A stretch of DNA of 64,000 nucleotides from Sulfitobacter sp. S190. Lineage in GTDB: Bacteria; Pseudomonadota; Alphaproteobacteria; Rhodobacterales; Rhodobacteraceae. Below are positions 33,608 through 43,511 of this stretch, one piece after another. Below the pieces are notes generated by a model. It worked only from the letters and a program-made list of their open reading frames with translations, ran no database searches and was not told the DNA's origin. The stretch's first letter is position 1; each line of letters begins with the position of its first letter. The stretch is from NCBI RefSeq assembly GCF_025141935.1, contig NZ_CP081120.1:930001-994000 (forward strand), given 5' to 3'. The position numbers and the translations under genes are program-made.

Positions 33608-34614
33608 TGGCCAAGGGCCCGGTTCTGATTGATCTTGAAGCTGCGCAGGCGCCGCCCCCGTCCGTGGCCGAGGCCCCGATGATCGAGGATCACGGCCCCG
33701 TTGTCGCCGAAGGGCAGGCCATGCAGATCGCGGCCAAGATCGCCACGGCACGGCCCTCGCGGCTGATGCGGCTGTTCTGGGCGCTCGCGGGGGCATTGGT
33801 GGCCGCGCTGGTTTCGCTGGCGGCGTGGCAGTTCGTGACCGGCCTGATGGCGCAGTATCCGGTGGTGGGGCTGGCGCTGAGCCTGCTGATGGGGGCGTTC
33901 GTGCTGGTGCTGGTGCTTGTGGCGCTGCGTGAACTGGCGGCGTTCGGGCGGCTGTCGCGGCTGGACGGGCTGCGCCATGCCGCCGCCGAGGCGTTGGCCA
34001 ACGATGATCTGGCGGGTGCGCGGGAGGTGACCGACAGGTTGGTCGCGCTGTACAAGGGGCGCGAGGACACGCGCTGGGGCCGCGACCGGCTGGCGGAGCT
34101 GCGCGGGGACCAGCTGGATGTGACGGGGCTGATGGGGCTGGCGGAGACGGAGCTTCTGGGCCCGTTGGACAATGCCGCACAGCGCGAGGTCGAGGCCGCA
34201 GCGCGGCAGGTCGCGACGGTCACCGCGCTGGTGCCGCTGGCGCTGGCAGATGTGGCCGCCGCATTGACGGCAAACCTGCGGATGATCCGGCGCATCGCCG
34301 AGGTTTATGGCGGGCGGTCGGGGTTTTTCGGCAGTTGGCGTCTGGCCCGCGCGGTGCTGTCGCATCTTGTGGCCACGGGCGCGGTTGCGGTGGGCGACGA
34401 TCTGTTGGAGCCGGTGCTGGGCGGGACCATTCTGGGTAAATTGAGCCGCCGTTTCGGCGAGGGGCTTGTCAACGGTGCATTGACCGCCCGTGTGGGCGTG
34501 GCGGCGATGGAAGTGTGCCGGCCGTTGCCCTTTGCGGCGCAGACACGGCCGAAAGTACGATCAATCATCTCGCGCAGTCTGACGGGGCTGTTTGCGGGCA
34601 AGAAGGAAGGATAA
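33607..34614 (+). CDS. ycjF: TIGR01620/YcjF-family inner-membrane protein (DUF697)
   Basis: Membrane protein of 335 residues with a charged N-terminal domain, two adjacent hydrophobic helices (about 60-80 and 85-105), then a DUF697-like C-terminal domain with NLRMIRRIAEVYGGRSG and LGKLSRRFGEGLVNGALTARVG. YcjF family members partner YcjX. The ATG shares bases with the stop of the GNAT gene (TGATG). Cellular role in YcjX/YcjF systems is not established. Confidence 0.87.
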   Translation: MAKGPVLIDLEAAQAPPPSVAEAPMIEDHGPVVAEGQAMQIAAKIATARPSRLMRLFWALAGALVAALVSLAAWQFVTGLMAQYPVVGLALSLLMGAFVLVLVLVALRELAAFGRLSRLDGLRHAAAEALANDDLAGAREVTDRLVALYKGREDTRWGRDRLAELRGDQLDVTGLMGLAETELLGPLDNAAQREVEAAARQVATVTALVPLALADVAAALTANLRMIRRIAEVYGGRSGFFGSWRLARAVLSHLVATGAVAVGDDLLEPVLGGTILGKLSRRFGEGLVNGALTARVGVAAMEVCRPLPFAAQTRPKVRSIISRSLTGLFAGKKEG

Positions 34615-34616
34615 CG

Positions 34617-36242
34617 ATGGAGCGTTTTGCCGAAGAGCTGGCCACGATGGTGCGCACGCCGCTGGAGGACGCGCATGTCGAAGCGATGCGCGCACAGGGC
34701 ACGGTCAAGACGGTGCCCGCGGGGACGATGCTGCAGGAACCGGGCGTCGTGATGTCGGAGTTCCACTATGTCATCGACGGGGAGGTCGAGGCGGTCGACA
34801 GCCGCAGCGGCGAGCGCTACGGCAACGCGACGCTGGGGCCGCGCCAATTCTTCGGCGATCTGCAATTCCTGTCGGGGGGTGTGTCCTTTGCGGGGGCGCG
34901 CACCGTGGTCGAGAGCGAGATCCTGTGTGTGCCACGGGCCGACATGCTGCGCCTGATGAGCGATATGCCCGAGATGAGCGATATCCTTGTGGCGGTCTTT
35001 GCCGCGCGGCGGCGCAATGCGTTCGAGAAGTCGCACGGCGCGCTGACGCTGCTTGGCACGGAAGTGGACCGTGATATCCGTCATGTGGCAAGCTTTGCCG
35101 CGCGCAACCGGTTGCCGTTTGCCGAAGTCGCGCTGGACAGTGACGAGGGGCGGCGGTTCAGCGAGATCTGTGCGCTGGACGGTGAGACGCCTGCGGTCAT
35201 TCTGGGCCGTAACGAAGTTTTGTCGCCTGCCACACCGCAGACCGTGGCCGCCGCCATCGGGCTGGACATGGCGATCAGCGACGACACGGTGTTCGACGTG
35301 ATCATCGTGGGCGGTGGCCCCTCCGGCGTGGCGGCGGCGGTCTATGCCGGGGCCGAGGGGCTGAGCGCGCTGGTGGTCGAGGATCTGGCCATCGGCGGGC
35401 AGGCGGGCACGTCGAGCCGGATCGAGAATTACATGGGCTTTCCGACCGGTATTTCGGGCAGCGATCTTGTCGGGCGGGGCGAAGTACAGGCGATGAAATT
35501 CGGCACCCGTTTCGCCGTGCCGCGCCGCGCAATGAGCCTTGAGCAATGCGAAAAGCGGCTGTTTCATGTCAAGCTGGACAATGATCAGTACGTGTCGGGC
35601 CGGTCTTTGGTTGTGGCGACGGGGGTGCAATACCGGCGCATGGGCCTTGAGGGTCTGGAGCGGTTCGAGGGGGCGGGCGTGTATTACGCGGCCACCGAAA
35701 TGGAGGCCCGCTGGGCGCGGGGCGGTGAGGTGGCAATCATCGGGGGCGGCAATTCCGCCGGGCAGGCGGCGATGTATCTGGCGCGCAGTGCCAAGCACGT
35801 GCATGTTCTGGTGCGCGGCCCGTCGCTGGCCAGTTCGATGTCCGACTACTTGCTTAGCCGGTTGGAACGGCACCCCAAGATCACCATCCATCTGAACACC
35901 GAAGCGATCGAGCTGCACGGGCAGGATGCGTTGGAAGCGGTTACCCTGTGCAACAAGCAAAAGGACGAGACATGGCGGATCGAGACGTCGGGGTTGTTCG
36001 TGATGGCCGGTGCCGCGCCCAATACCGATTGGCTTTCGGGGATGGTGGAGCTGGATGATCGCGGGTTCGTGTGCACTGGTCCGCAGGCCGGCGGGCGCAC
36101 CACGTTTGAGACATCGAAGCCCGGTGTTTTTGCGGTGGGCGATTTGCGGGCGGGATCGGTCAAACGGGTCGCGTCGGCGGTGGGCGAGGGATCGGTTGTG
36201 ATTTCGGCGGCATGGGCGCATGTGAACGACGACGAAAGCTAG
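34617..36242 (+). CDS. cNMP-binding domain fused to thioredoxin-reductase-like flavoprotein, redox CxxC absent
   Basis: Three-part protein of 541 residues. Residues 1-130 match the cyclic-nucleotide-binding fold (GPRQFFGDLQFLSGG near 74-88). Residues 145-215 resemble the thioredoxin-like insert of fused reductases (RNRLPFAEVALD, TPAVILGRNEVLSP) but have no CxxC. Residues 225-541 are thioredoxin-reductase-like with FAD motif GGGPSG (232-237) and NAD(P)H motif GGGNSAG (376-382). Where TrxB has its CxxC this protein reads GVYYAATEME (354-363), so it cannot work as an ordinary TrxB and may be a signal-gated flavoprotein. Last gene of the ycjX operon, two bases after ycjF; AAGGAAGG precedes the ATG. 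Confidence 0.88.
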   Translation: MERFAEELATMVRTPLEDAHVEAMRAQGTVKTVPAGTMLQEPGVVMSEFHYVIDGEVEAVDSRSGERYGNATLGPRQFFGDLQFLSGGVSFAGARTVVESEILCVPRADMLRLMSDMPEMSDILVAVFAARRRNAFEKSHGALTLLGTEVDRDIRHVASFAARNRLPFAEVALDSDEGRRFSEICALDGETPAVILGRNEVLSPATPQTVAAAIGLDMAISDDTVFDVIIVGGGPSGVAAAVYAGAEGLSALVVEDLAIGGQAGTSSRIENYMGFPTGISGSDLVGRGEVQAMKFGTRFAVPRRAMSLEQCEKRLFHVKLDNDQYVSGRSLVVATGVQYRRMGLEGLERFEGAGVYYAATEMEARWARGGEVAIIGGGNSAGQAAMYLARSAKHVHVLVRGPSLASSMSDYLLSRLERHPKITIHLNTEAIELHGQDALEAVTLCNKQKDETWRIETSGLFVMAGAAPNTDWLSGMVELDDRGFVCTGPQAGGRTTFETSKPGVFAVGDLRAGSVKRVASAVGEGSVVISAAWAHVNDDES

Positions 36243-36317
36243 GGTTTACCTTACCTTGCGCATCGGGGTGCAGGCTCTAGTCTGGGGCGCGCAGGTGTTT
36301 GGACGGGGAACCACGCG

Positions 36318-39122
36318 GTGGGCATAGTTTATTTGGTCGGTTGCGTCCTTCTGGCGATACCGGTGTCGATTGTCATCCTGTTTATCAGGCAGGGAAAATT
36401 CCACCAGCGTCTTGAGCAATCCGATAGCATAATCAATGCCTTGCGCGCCGAAGTTGTGGCGTTGCGTGAAGGGTCATTGGGCGCTTCGGAGCGCGATGAC
36501 ATCGCCCCGTCGCAGGAACAAGCCCCCGCCGTCGAGGAGGCGCCCGCGCCAGCACTGCGGGCCGAAGAGGCTGGCGGTTCCGATGCGGTCGCAAGCGGCC
36601 CGCCGCCGGTGCCAACCGCCGCGCCCGTCATGAACCCCGCGCCGGAGCCGGTGCGCCCCAGCCCCGTTGCCGATGCGCTGGCCGCCTTTGGCCCGTGGCT
36701 GCAGCAGAACTGGTTTTACGCGGTATCGGCCCTGTCACTGGCGCTGGCGGGTATTTTCCTCGTCCAGTACGGCATGGAAAACGGCCTGTTGCCGCCAGCC
36801 GCGCGGGTCGCCGCGGCGTTGGCCTTCGGGGCGGCGCTGATCGGGGCGGGCGAATTTATCCGCCGCCGGTTCGGCGATGGAGAGGACATGCGCACGGCCT
36901 ATCTGCCATCGGTGTTCAGTGGGGCTGGGATCGTGACGCTGTTTGCTGGGGTTCTGTCGGCGCGGATGCTGTATGAGCTGATCGGCCCGAATGCGGCGAT
37001 GATCGGGATGGTGGCGGTGGCGCTTGTCGCGCTGGTGATGGGATGGTTCCACGGCCCGCTTCTGGTGGCGGTGGGGGTGATCGGCGCGTATGGCGCGCCG
37101 ATCGTGCTGGAGAGTTCGAATTCCGACGCGAGCCCGTTGCTGATGTATTTCGCAATCATCGCGGCGCTGGGGCTGGGTGTGGACACGGTGCGGCGCTGGG
37201 GCTGGATCTCGGCGCTGACGCTGGTGCTGGCTTATATGATGGGCGCGCTGCTGGCGCTGACGTTGCCGCGGGCGAGCCAGTGGACCGGCATCGTGTATTT
37301 CGTGGCGCTGGCGGTGATGGCGATCCTGATCCCGGCGCGGGGGCTGCGGCCCGATCATGGCGGACCGGTCGTCAGTGCGGGCCTGATCGCGCGGGTGGCG
37401 TTCCCGGCGACCGAGCGGCGCGGGATGTGGCCGCAGTTTCCCACGATCATGGCGTTTATGTCGGTGCTGGCGACCAGCGTGCTGATGTGGATATTCACGC
37501 TGCGCGACGCGGGCCAGAGCTGGCTTTTACTGATGGCGATGACGGGCCTGGCGGGGCTGCTGATTGTGTGGTCGCGCCGCGCACCCGCGCTTCAGGATCA
37601 GGCGCTTTTGCCGGTGGGGAGCCTTGTGGCGTGCATCGCGATCGAAGGGTTGGAGCGCGGCAGGCTCTTCCGCGATTTTGCGGGCACATACACCGATACC
37701 CCCGAGGCGGCGTTTCCCTTTACGGTGACGATCCTTGTGGGCTTTGGCGTGCTGCTGTCGGTGCTGGCCGCGTGGCGGTCACTTGCCGGAGGGGCGCTGG
37801 CGGTGTTCTGGGCGGCACTGGCCGCAGTGGCCGCGCCCGCCGTTGCCATCGTGATCGAAATGACATGGGCGCCGGGGCAGGTCATCGGTGTCTACCCCTG
37901 GGCGCTGCATGCGGCGGCATTATCGGCGCTGATGGTGGTTTCTGCGGAACGCTTTGCCCGCCGCGACGGTGAGGCCCGGCTGCGGGTCAGCTTTGTGGTG
38001 ATGTCGGCGCTGTCGTCGATGGCCTTCGCCTTTGTGCTGATCTTTACGAATGTCGCACTGACGGTGGCCTTTGCGGTGACCGTGCTGGCCGCCGCGGCGC
38101 TGGACCGCAAGTGGCGGTTGCCGCAGTTGCAGGTGTTCATCGCGGTCGGTGTGGTGGTGCTGGGCTACAGGCTGGTCGTCGATCCGGGTCTTGATTTCGG
38201 CCTGACGGGGCCGCTGGCGGGGATGTTGCTGAGCTATGTCGGGACGCTTGCCGCGCTGTCGGGTGCGCTGTGGCTCTTGCGCGGGCTGTCGCGGCCATTG
38301 GCGCAGCTGATGCTCGACAGTGCGGCGTGGTCGACCGCCGGTATGACCCTGAGCCTGCTGATCTATCGCTGGATCAGCGCCGTCTATGACGTGGGGCGCA
38401 CCGATACGCATTGGAGCCTGGGTTTGATGGCGGCGATCTGGTTCGGGCTGGCGCTGGCCCAGGTGCAGCGCACCGGCGGCCGGGTAGAGGGGCTGATGGA
38501 CAAGATCCGCGCGGGACTGGCGGCGGTGTTCGGGTTCGTGGGCCTCGTGGCGCTGGTGCCGTCGCTGACGCAGCAGAACCCGCTGTTCAGCAGTGCGCCG
38601 CTCGACCATGTGCTGGGGCCGGTTCTGCTCAACTCGCTGGCGGCGGCCTATCTGCTGCCCGCGCTGGTGCTGGTGCTGGGGGCGTGGCGTTTGCGGCAGG
38701 TCGATCTGCGTCTGCGCAAAGCGCTTGTTGCGGCGGGCGGGGCGCTGGCGTTGTTCTGGCTGGCGATGGTTCTGCGCCATTTCTGGCAGGGCGGGGATGC
38801 CATGTCGCTGTCGGAGGGCATCGGCCAGCCGGAGCTCTATACCTATACGCTGGCGTTGCTGCTGGCGGGGGCGGGGCTGTTCTATCAGTCGCTGGCGCGC
38901 AGATCGCTGGTGATGCGGCGGGCCGGTCTGGTGGTGATCGGGCTGGCGGTGGCCAAGGTGTTCCTGATCGACATTTCGGGACTTGGCGGTTTGACCCGTG
39001 TCTTCAGCTTGCTGGTGTTGGGGCTGTCGCTGGCGGGGCTGGCGTGGCTCAACCGGTGGGCCGCCGAACGCGACGCGCCCGATGCCCCCGCGCCCGACCC
39101 GGGGCCGCCCGCGCCGGAGTAG
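36318..39122 (+). CDS. DUF2339 polytopic membrane protein
   Basis: Very large inner-membrane protein of 934 residues. One helix at the extreme N-terminus (IVYLVGCVLLAIPVSIVILF) is followed by a cytoplasmic, Pro/Ala/Glu-rich segment (about 30-118), then more than twenty hydrophobic helices to the end, ending in a Pro-rich tail. This is the DUF2339 layout. Function is unknown in all members I know of. The start is GTG at 36318 with GGGGAA upstream; it is 75 bp after the cNMP-reductase gene, and may have its own promoter. Confidence 0.85.
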   Translation: MGIVYLVGCVLLAIPVSIVILFIRQGKFHQRLEQSDSIINALRAEVVALREGSLGASERDDIAPSQEQAPAVEEAPAPALRAEEAGGSDAVASGPPPVPTAAPVMNPAPEPVRPSPVADALAAFGPWLQQNWFYAVSALSLALAGIFLVQYGMENGLLPPAARVAAALAFGAALIGAGEFIRRRFGDGEDMRTAYLPSVFSGAGIVTLFAGVLSARMLYELIGPNAAMIGMVAVALVALVMGWFHGPLLVAVGVIGAYGAPIVLESSNSDASPLLMYFAIIAALGLGVDTVRRWGWISALTLVLAYMMGALLALTLPRASQWTGIVYFVALAVMAILIPARGLRPDHGGPVVSAGLIARVAFPATERRGMWPQFPTIMAFMSVLATSVLMWIFTLRDAGQSWLLLMAMTGLAGLLIVWSRRAPALQDQALLPVGSLVACIAIEGLERGRLFRDFAGTYTDTPEAAFPFTVTILVGFGVLLSVLAAWRSLAGGALAVFWAALAAVAAPAVAIVIEMTWAPGQVIGVYPWALHAAALSALMVVSAERFARRDGEARLRVSFVVMSALSSMAFAFVLIFTNVALTVAFAVTVLAAAALDRKWRLPQLQVFIAVGVVVLGYRLVVDPGLDFGLTGPLAGMLLSYVGTLAALSGALWLLRGLSRPLAQLMLDSAAWSTAGMTLSLLIYRWISAVYDVGRTDTHWSLGLMAAIWFGLALAQVQRTGGRVEGLMDKIRAGLAAVFGFVGLVALVPSLTQQNPLFSSAPLDHVLGPVLLNSLAAAYLLPALVLVLGAWRLRQVDLRLRKALVAAGGALALFWLAMVLRHFWQGGDAMSLSEGIGQPELYTYTLALLLAGAGLFYQSLARRSLVMRRAGLVVIGLAVAKVFLIDISGLGGLTRVFSLLVLGLSLAGLAWLNRWAAERDAPDAPAPDPGPPAPE

Positions 39123-39135
39123 TACCAAGACGCGC

Positions 39136-39164
39136 TTGCCCCCTTTGGGGCGGCGTCCTATAAG
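39136..39164 (+). promoter_or_regulatory. Sigma-70-type promoter for ileS
   Basis: TTGCCC (39136-39141) and TATAAG (39159-39164) are separated by 17 bp. The element lies 143 bp before the ileS start, in a 184-bp intergenic region after a DUF2339 gene; this would give a leader of about 135 nt. A short GCCCC-CTTT-GGGGC hairpin overlaps the spacer. Confidence 0.55.
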
Positions 39165-39306
39165 CGGGCCAAGATGACAGTCCGCCTGATCATACAGCGA
39201 ATTATGTCCCCGGCGCTTGGTTGAACCCAAGCCGCCGGGCAAAGGTGCTTGAGCCCCATCGCACCGACCCCTCCCATAGACATGCGACAGACAAAGGACG
39301 CCCCTG

Positions 39307-42213
39307 ATGTGCGCCGAAACACCCGACTATAAATCCACGTTGAACCTGCCCCAGACCGATTTCCCGATGCGCGCGGGCCTGCCCAAGCGCGAGCCCGCGT
39401 GGCTGGAGCGGTGGGAACGGATCGGTATCTACGACCGCCTGCGCGAAAAGACGGGGCGCACGCCCTTCACGCTGCACGATGGCCCGCCCTATGCCAACGG
39501 GCATCTGCACATCGGTCACGCGCTGAACAAGACGATCAAGGACATGATCGTGCGCAGCCACCAGATGATGGGATACGACGCGCGCTATATCCCCGGCTGG
39601 GACTGTCACGGGTTGCCCATCGAATGGAAGATCGAAGAGCAGTACCGCAAAAAGGGCCGCAACAAGGACGACGTGCCGATCAACGAATTTCGCGGGGAAT
39701 GCCGCCAGTTCGCGGCCGGTTGGGTCGACGTGCAACGCGACGAGTTCAAGCGGCTGGGCATCACGGGCAACTGGGCGAACCCCTATCTGACGATGGATTT
39801 CCACGCCGAGCGGGTGATTGCCGAGGAATTCATGAAGTTCCTGATGAACGGCACGCTTTATCAGGGCTCCAAACCGGTGATGTGGTCGCCCATCGAGCAG
39901 ACAGCACTTGCCGAGGCCGAGGTCGAGTATCACGACAAGGACAGCTTTACCATCTGGGTGAAGTTCGAGGTCTTGGGCGGCGGTGATCTGGAAGGCGCGA
40001 AGGTCGTGATCTGGACAACGACGCCCTGGACCATGCCGTCCAACAAGGCGGTCGTTTACGGAGAGGGCATTTCCTATGGTCTGTACGAGATCACGGCCAC
40101 GCCGGAGGAGTGCTGGGCCTCGGTGGGCGACCGGTATCTGCTGGCCGATAATCTGGCGGCAGATGTCTTTGCCCGCGCCCGTCTGGAGGATGGTCAGTGG
40201 ACCCGCCTGCGCGATGTGACCAACGACGAGCTGGCGCAGGTGAGCCTGAAACACCCGCTGCACGGCGCCGAGGGCAGCAATGGCGAGTGGGACGACATCC
40301 GTGATTTCCGGGCCGCGGAATTCGTGACCGACACCGAAGGCACAGGGTTTGTGCATTGCGCCCCGAGCCACGGGATGGAGGAATACGAGCTTTACCGCGA
40401 TCTGGGCATGCTCCAGCAGGTCATCACCTACAATGTGACCGATGACGGGGGCTTTCGCGCCGATCTGCCGTTCTTTGGCGGCAAGCATATCCTGAGCCGC
40501 AAGGGCAAGGAGGGCGACGCCAACACCGCCGTGATCGACAAGCTGGTCGAGGTGGGCGGTCTGCTGGCGCGTGGCAAGATCAAGCACAGCTATCCGCACA
40601 GCTGGCGTTCCAAGGCGCCGGTGATCTATCGCAACACTCCGCAGTGGTTTGCCGCGATCGACAAGCCGGTCGGTGACGGGCAGGACCAGCATGGCACGAC
40701 CATTCGCGAACGGGCCCTGACCGAGATCGACAACGTCAAGTGGACGCCCAAATCAGGCCGCAACCGCCTGCATTCGATGATGGAAGCGCGCCCCGATTGG
40801 GTGCTGTCGCGCCAGCGGGCGTGGGGCGTGCCGCTGACCTGCTTTACCAAGCGCGGGGCGTTGCCGACGGATGAGGATTATCTGCTGCGCCATCCGGAAG
40901 TGAATGCCCGCATCACCGAAGCCTTCGAGGCCGAAGGGGCGGACGCGTGGTACGAAGAGGGCGCCAAGGCGCGGTTCCTCGACGGTATCGTGGACCCGGA
41001 CGCCTATGATCAGGTGATGGATATTCTTGATGTGTGGTTCGATTCAGGATCGACGCACGCGTTTACCCTGCGCGACCGCGAGGACGGGTCCGACGACGGG
41101 ATTGCGGATGTCTATATGGAAGGCACCGACCAGCACCGCGGGTGGTTCCATTCGTCGCTGCTGCAGTCGTGCGGGACCTACGGGCGTGCGCCCTATCGGC
41201 AGGTGGTGACGCATGGGTTCACGCTGGACCAGAAGGGCATGAAGATGTCCAAGTCCATCGGCAATACCATCGTGCCCGAAGAAATCGTCAAGCAGTACGG
41301 GGCCGACATCCTGCGCCTGTGGGTGGCGCAGGCGGATTACACCGCCGATCAGCGCATCGGGCCGGAAATCCTCAAGGGTGTGGCCGACAGCTATCGGCGG
41401 TTGCGCAACACCATGCGCTATATGCTGGGCGCGCTGGGCGATTTCACCGAAGCCGACCGGGTGGATGCCGCGCAGATGCCCGAGTTGGAGCGTTGGGTGC
41501 TGCACCGTCTGGCGGAGCTGGACGGCATTGTGCGCGAGGGCTACGCCCGGTTCGATTTTCAGGGCGTGTTCCAGGCGGTCTTCAATTTCGCCACGCTGGA
41601 TCTGTCGGCCTTCTATTTCGATATCCGCAAGGACGCGCTTTATTGCGACGGTGACACATTGCGCCGCCGTGCCGCGCGGACGGTCATGGACCTGCTGTTC
41701 CACCGGCTGACAACGTGGCTGGCGCCGGTGCTGGTCTTCACGATGGAGGAGGTGTGGCTGGAGCGGTTCGACGGCGATGACGCATCTGTGCACCTGCAGG
41801 ATATTCCCGCCACGCCGGATGGCTGGCTGGATGCGGAGCTGGCGGAAAAATGGGCGCGCATCCGGGCCGCGCGCCGTGTGGTGACAGCGGCACTCGAGGT
41901 GCAGCGTACCGACAAGGTGATCGGCGCGTCGCTCGAGGCGGCACCGATCGTGTATGTCGAGGATGCCGAGCAACGCCGCGCGCTGGAAGACGTCTCCTTT
42001 GAGGATGTGAGCATCACCAGCCAGATTTCCGTGACTGGCGATGCCGCCCCCGCCGACGCATTCCGACTGCCCGAAATCGAGGGCGTCGCGGTGATTTTCG
42101 AAAAGGCGGACGGGGCCAAGTGCGAACGCTGCTGGAAAGTGCTGCCGGATGTGGGCACGCATGCCAACCCGGGCGTCTGCAGCCGCTGTGACGCGGCGGT
42201 CAGCGACGGCTGA
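39307..42213 (+). CDS. ileS: Isoleucyl-tRNA synthetase
   Basis: Class I aminoacyl-tRNA synthetase of 968 residues that charges tRNA-Ile. HIGH motif at 68-71 (HLHIGH), KMSKS at 646-650, and the C-terminal zinc-binding CERCWKVLPD with CSRC. Editing CP1 domain lies between (WTTTPWTMPSN). Length matches alphaproteobacterial IleS. AAGGA-type ribosome site precedes the ATG, with its own promoter upstream. Confidence 0.97.
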   Translation: MCAETPDYKSTLNLPQTDFPMRAGLPKREPAWLERWERIGIYDRLREKTGRTPFTLHDGPPYANGHLHIGHALNKTIKDMIVRSHQMMGYDARYIPGWDCHGLPIEWKIEEQYRKKGRNKDDVPINEFRGECRQFAAGWVDVQRDEFKRLGITGNWANPYLTMDFHAERVIAEEFMKFLMNGTLYQGSKPVMWSPIEQTALAEAEVEYHDKDSFTIWVKFEVLGGGDLEGAKVVIWTTTPWTMPSNKAVVYGEGISYGLYEITATPEECWASVGDRYLLADNLAADVFARARLEDGQWTRLRDVTNDELAQVSLKHPLHGAEGSNGEWDDIRDFRAAEFVTDTEGTGFVHCAPSHGMEEYELYRDLGMLQQVITYNVTDDGGFRADLPFFGGKHILSRKGKEGDANTAVIDKLVEVGGLLARGKIKHSYPHSWRSKAPVIYRNTPQWFAAIDKPVGDGQDQHGTTIRERALTEIDNVKWTPKSGRNRLHSMMEARPDWVLSRQRAWGVPLTCFTKRGALPTDEDYLLRHPEVNARITEAFEAEGADAWYEEGAKARFLDGIVDPDAYDQVMDILDVWFDSGSTHAFTLRDREDGSDDGIADVYMEGTDQHRGWFHSSLLQSCGTYGRAPYRQVVTHGFTLDQKGMKMSKSIGNTIVPEEIVKQYGADILRLWVAQADYTADQRIGPEILKGVADSYRRLRNTMRYMLGALGDFTEADRVDAAQMPELERWVLHRLAELDGIVREGYARFDFQGVFQAVFNFATLDLSAFYFDIRKDALYCDGDTLRRRAARTVMDLLFHRLTTWLAPVLVFTMEEVWLERFDGDDASVHLQDIPATPDGWLDAELAEKWARIRAARRVVTAALEVQRTDKVIGASLEAAPIVYVEDAEQRRALEDVSFEDVSITSQISVTGDAAPADAFRLPEIEGVAVIFEKADGAKCERCWKVLPDVGTHANPGVCSRCDAAVSDG

Positions 42214-42308
42214 GGTGACACAAGGCGGATCGGGCGTGGCACAATGCCCGATCCGCAATGCGCAGGTTTCGGATTGAGCGGGGCCGCGTGCTGCGCCATT
42301 CTGTGCGC

Positions 42309-42758
42309 ATGAAACAGCGAAGCGTGCAAACCCGGTTCGGCGATCTGTGTCTTGGGGCACGTGACGGGGCCATTGTGCATCTGGGATGGGGCCGTGCGCC
42401 TGCCGAGGATGATGATCCGCTGCTTGACGCGGCTGCCGCGCAGCTGGCGGCTTATGACGCGGGGACGCTTGAGGCGTTTGATCTGCCGCTGCGGGTGGCG
42501 GGATCGGATTTCCAGCGGGCGGTGTGTGATGCGATGTGCGCAATTCCTTTCGGGCAGACCTGCACCTACGGAGATATCGCGAAGTCGCTGCGTGTGCCGG
42601 CGCAAGCCGTGGGGCAGGCCTGCGGCAGCAATCCGATCCCGATCATCATTCCGTGTCACCGCGTGATGGGGGCCAAGGGGCTGACCGGTTTTTCGGGGCG
42701 CGGCGGGGTCGAGACCAAGGTGACGTTGCTGCGCCACGAAGGCGGATTTCTGATCTAG
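42309..42758 (+). CDS. ogt: Methylated-DNA-protein cysteine methyltransferase
   Basis: Suicide DNA-repair enzyme of 149 residues that takes the alkyl group from O6-alkylguanine onto its own cysteine, Cys116 in IPIIIPCHRVMG. The DNA-binding helix-turn-helix is CTYGDIAKSL. The missing Ada regulatory domain places it with Ogt. The ATG at 42309 has no good ribosome site, so the exact start is uncertain. It converges on pcs and overlaps it by four bases. Confidence 0.92.
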   Translation: MKQRSVQTRFGDLCLGARDGAIVHLGWGRAPAEDDDPLLDAAAAQLAAYDAGTLEAFDLPLRVAGSDFQRAVCDAMCAIPFGQTCTYGDIAKSLRVPAQAVGQACGSNPIPIIIPCHRVMGAKGLTGFSGRGGVETKVTLLRHEGGFLI

Positions 42759-43450
42759 TCCTTGGGGTCGAAGAACGCCTGCTGCACGATGCCTGCGAAG
42801 GTCAGGTACAGCGATGTCACGACAAGGCCCCACTGCGCCCAGCTTTCGGGATCAAAGTTCACCCAAGCCGCCCAACCGGCAAAGAAAACCCACGCCAATG
42901 CCATCGGCAGGGTCACGTTGCGCCAGCGTTCGGTGCGCACGGGGTGGACGAATTTCACCGGCATGAACATCGTGATCGACAAGAACATCACGAGGGCGAG
43001 GCTGACGTACCAGTCGAGGTTCAGAGCAAAGATCACCAGCACCAGCATGTTGAAGCAACCCGGAAAGCCCCAGAAGGAATTGTCTTTTGTTTTCATGCGG
43101 GTGTCGCAGAAATACATGGCGGAGGCGAAGGTGACGATGATGATCATCAGCCAGCCTGACCATCCGTCCATCAGGCCCGATTTGAAAAGTGCAAAGGCGG
43201 GGATGAAGACGTAAGTGAGATAGTCGATGATCAGATCGAGCAGCACGCCGTCGAATTGCGGGGCGTTGGTTTTCACATCGTATTTGCGGGCGAGCGGGCC
43301 GTCGATGCCGTCCACGAAAAAGGCCACGACGAGCCACAAAAACATCATGTCATAGCGCGCATCGACCGCGGCAAGCATCGCCAGCATGGCAAAGACGGCG
43401 CCGGTGGCGGTGAAAAGATGAACGGCGAGTGCTTTGTTCTGCAATGTCAT
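42755..43450 (-). CDS. pcs: Phosphatidylcholine synthase, CDP-alcohol phosphatidyltransferase family
   Basis: Integral membrane enzyme of 231 residues with about seven helices. The CDP-alcohol phosphotransferase signature is visible as DGIDGPLAR followed by G-V-L-L-D-L-I-I-D. The sequence after it (YLTYVFIPAFALFKSG) and the length match bacterial Pcs, which makes phosphatidylcholine from CDP-diacylglycerol and choline, a lipid typical of Rhodobacteraceae. ATG at 43450 is preferred over one five codons upstream. Confidence 0.88.
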   Translation of the reverse strand: MTLQNKALAVHLFTATGAVFAMLAMLAAVDARYDMMFLWLVVAFFVDGIDGPLARKYDVKTNAPQFDGVLLDLIIDYLTYVFIPAFALFKSGLMDGWSGWLMIIIVTFASAMYFCDTRMKTKDNSFWGFPGCFNMLVLVIFALNLDWYVSLALVMFLSITMFMPVKFVHPVRTERWRNVTLPMALAWVFFAGWAAWVNFDPESWAQWGLVVTSLYLTFAGIVQQAFFDPKD

Positions 43451-43511
43451 GCGCCTGTGTCGCAAATCGACCGCCGGGATGCAAAAGAAAACAGTGCCGC
43501 GGCGTGGCGGA

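Noticed and set aside
34305..36221. Open frame of 638 codons on the minus strand opposite the cNMP-reductase gene
   Set aside because: Antisense to a gene with intact FAD and NAD(P)H motifs; no recognisable domain in the antisense product.
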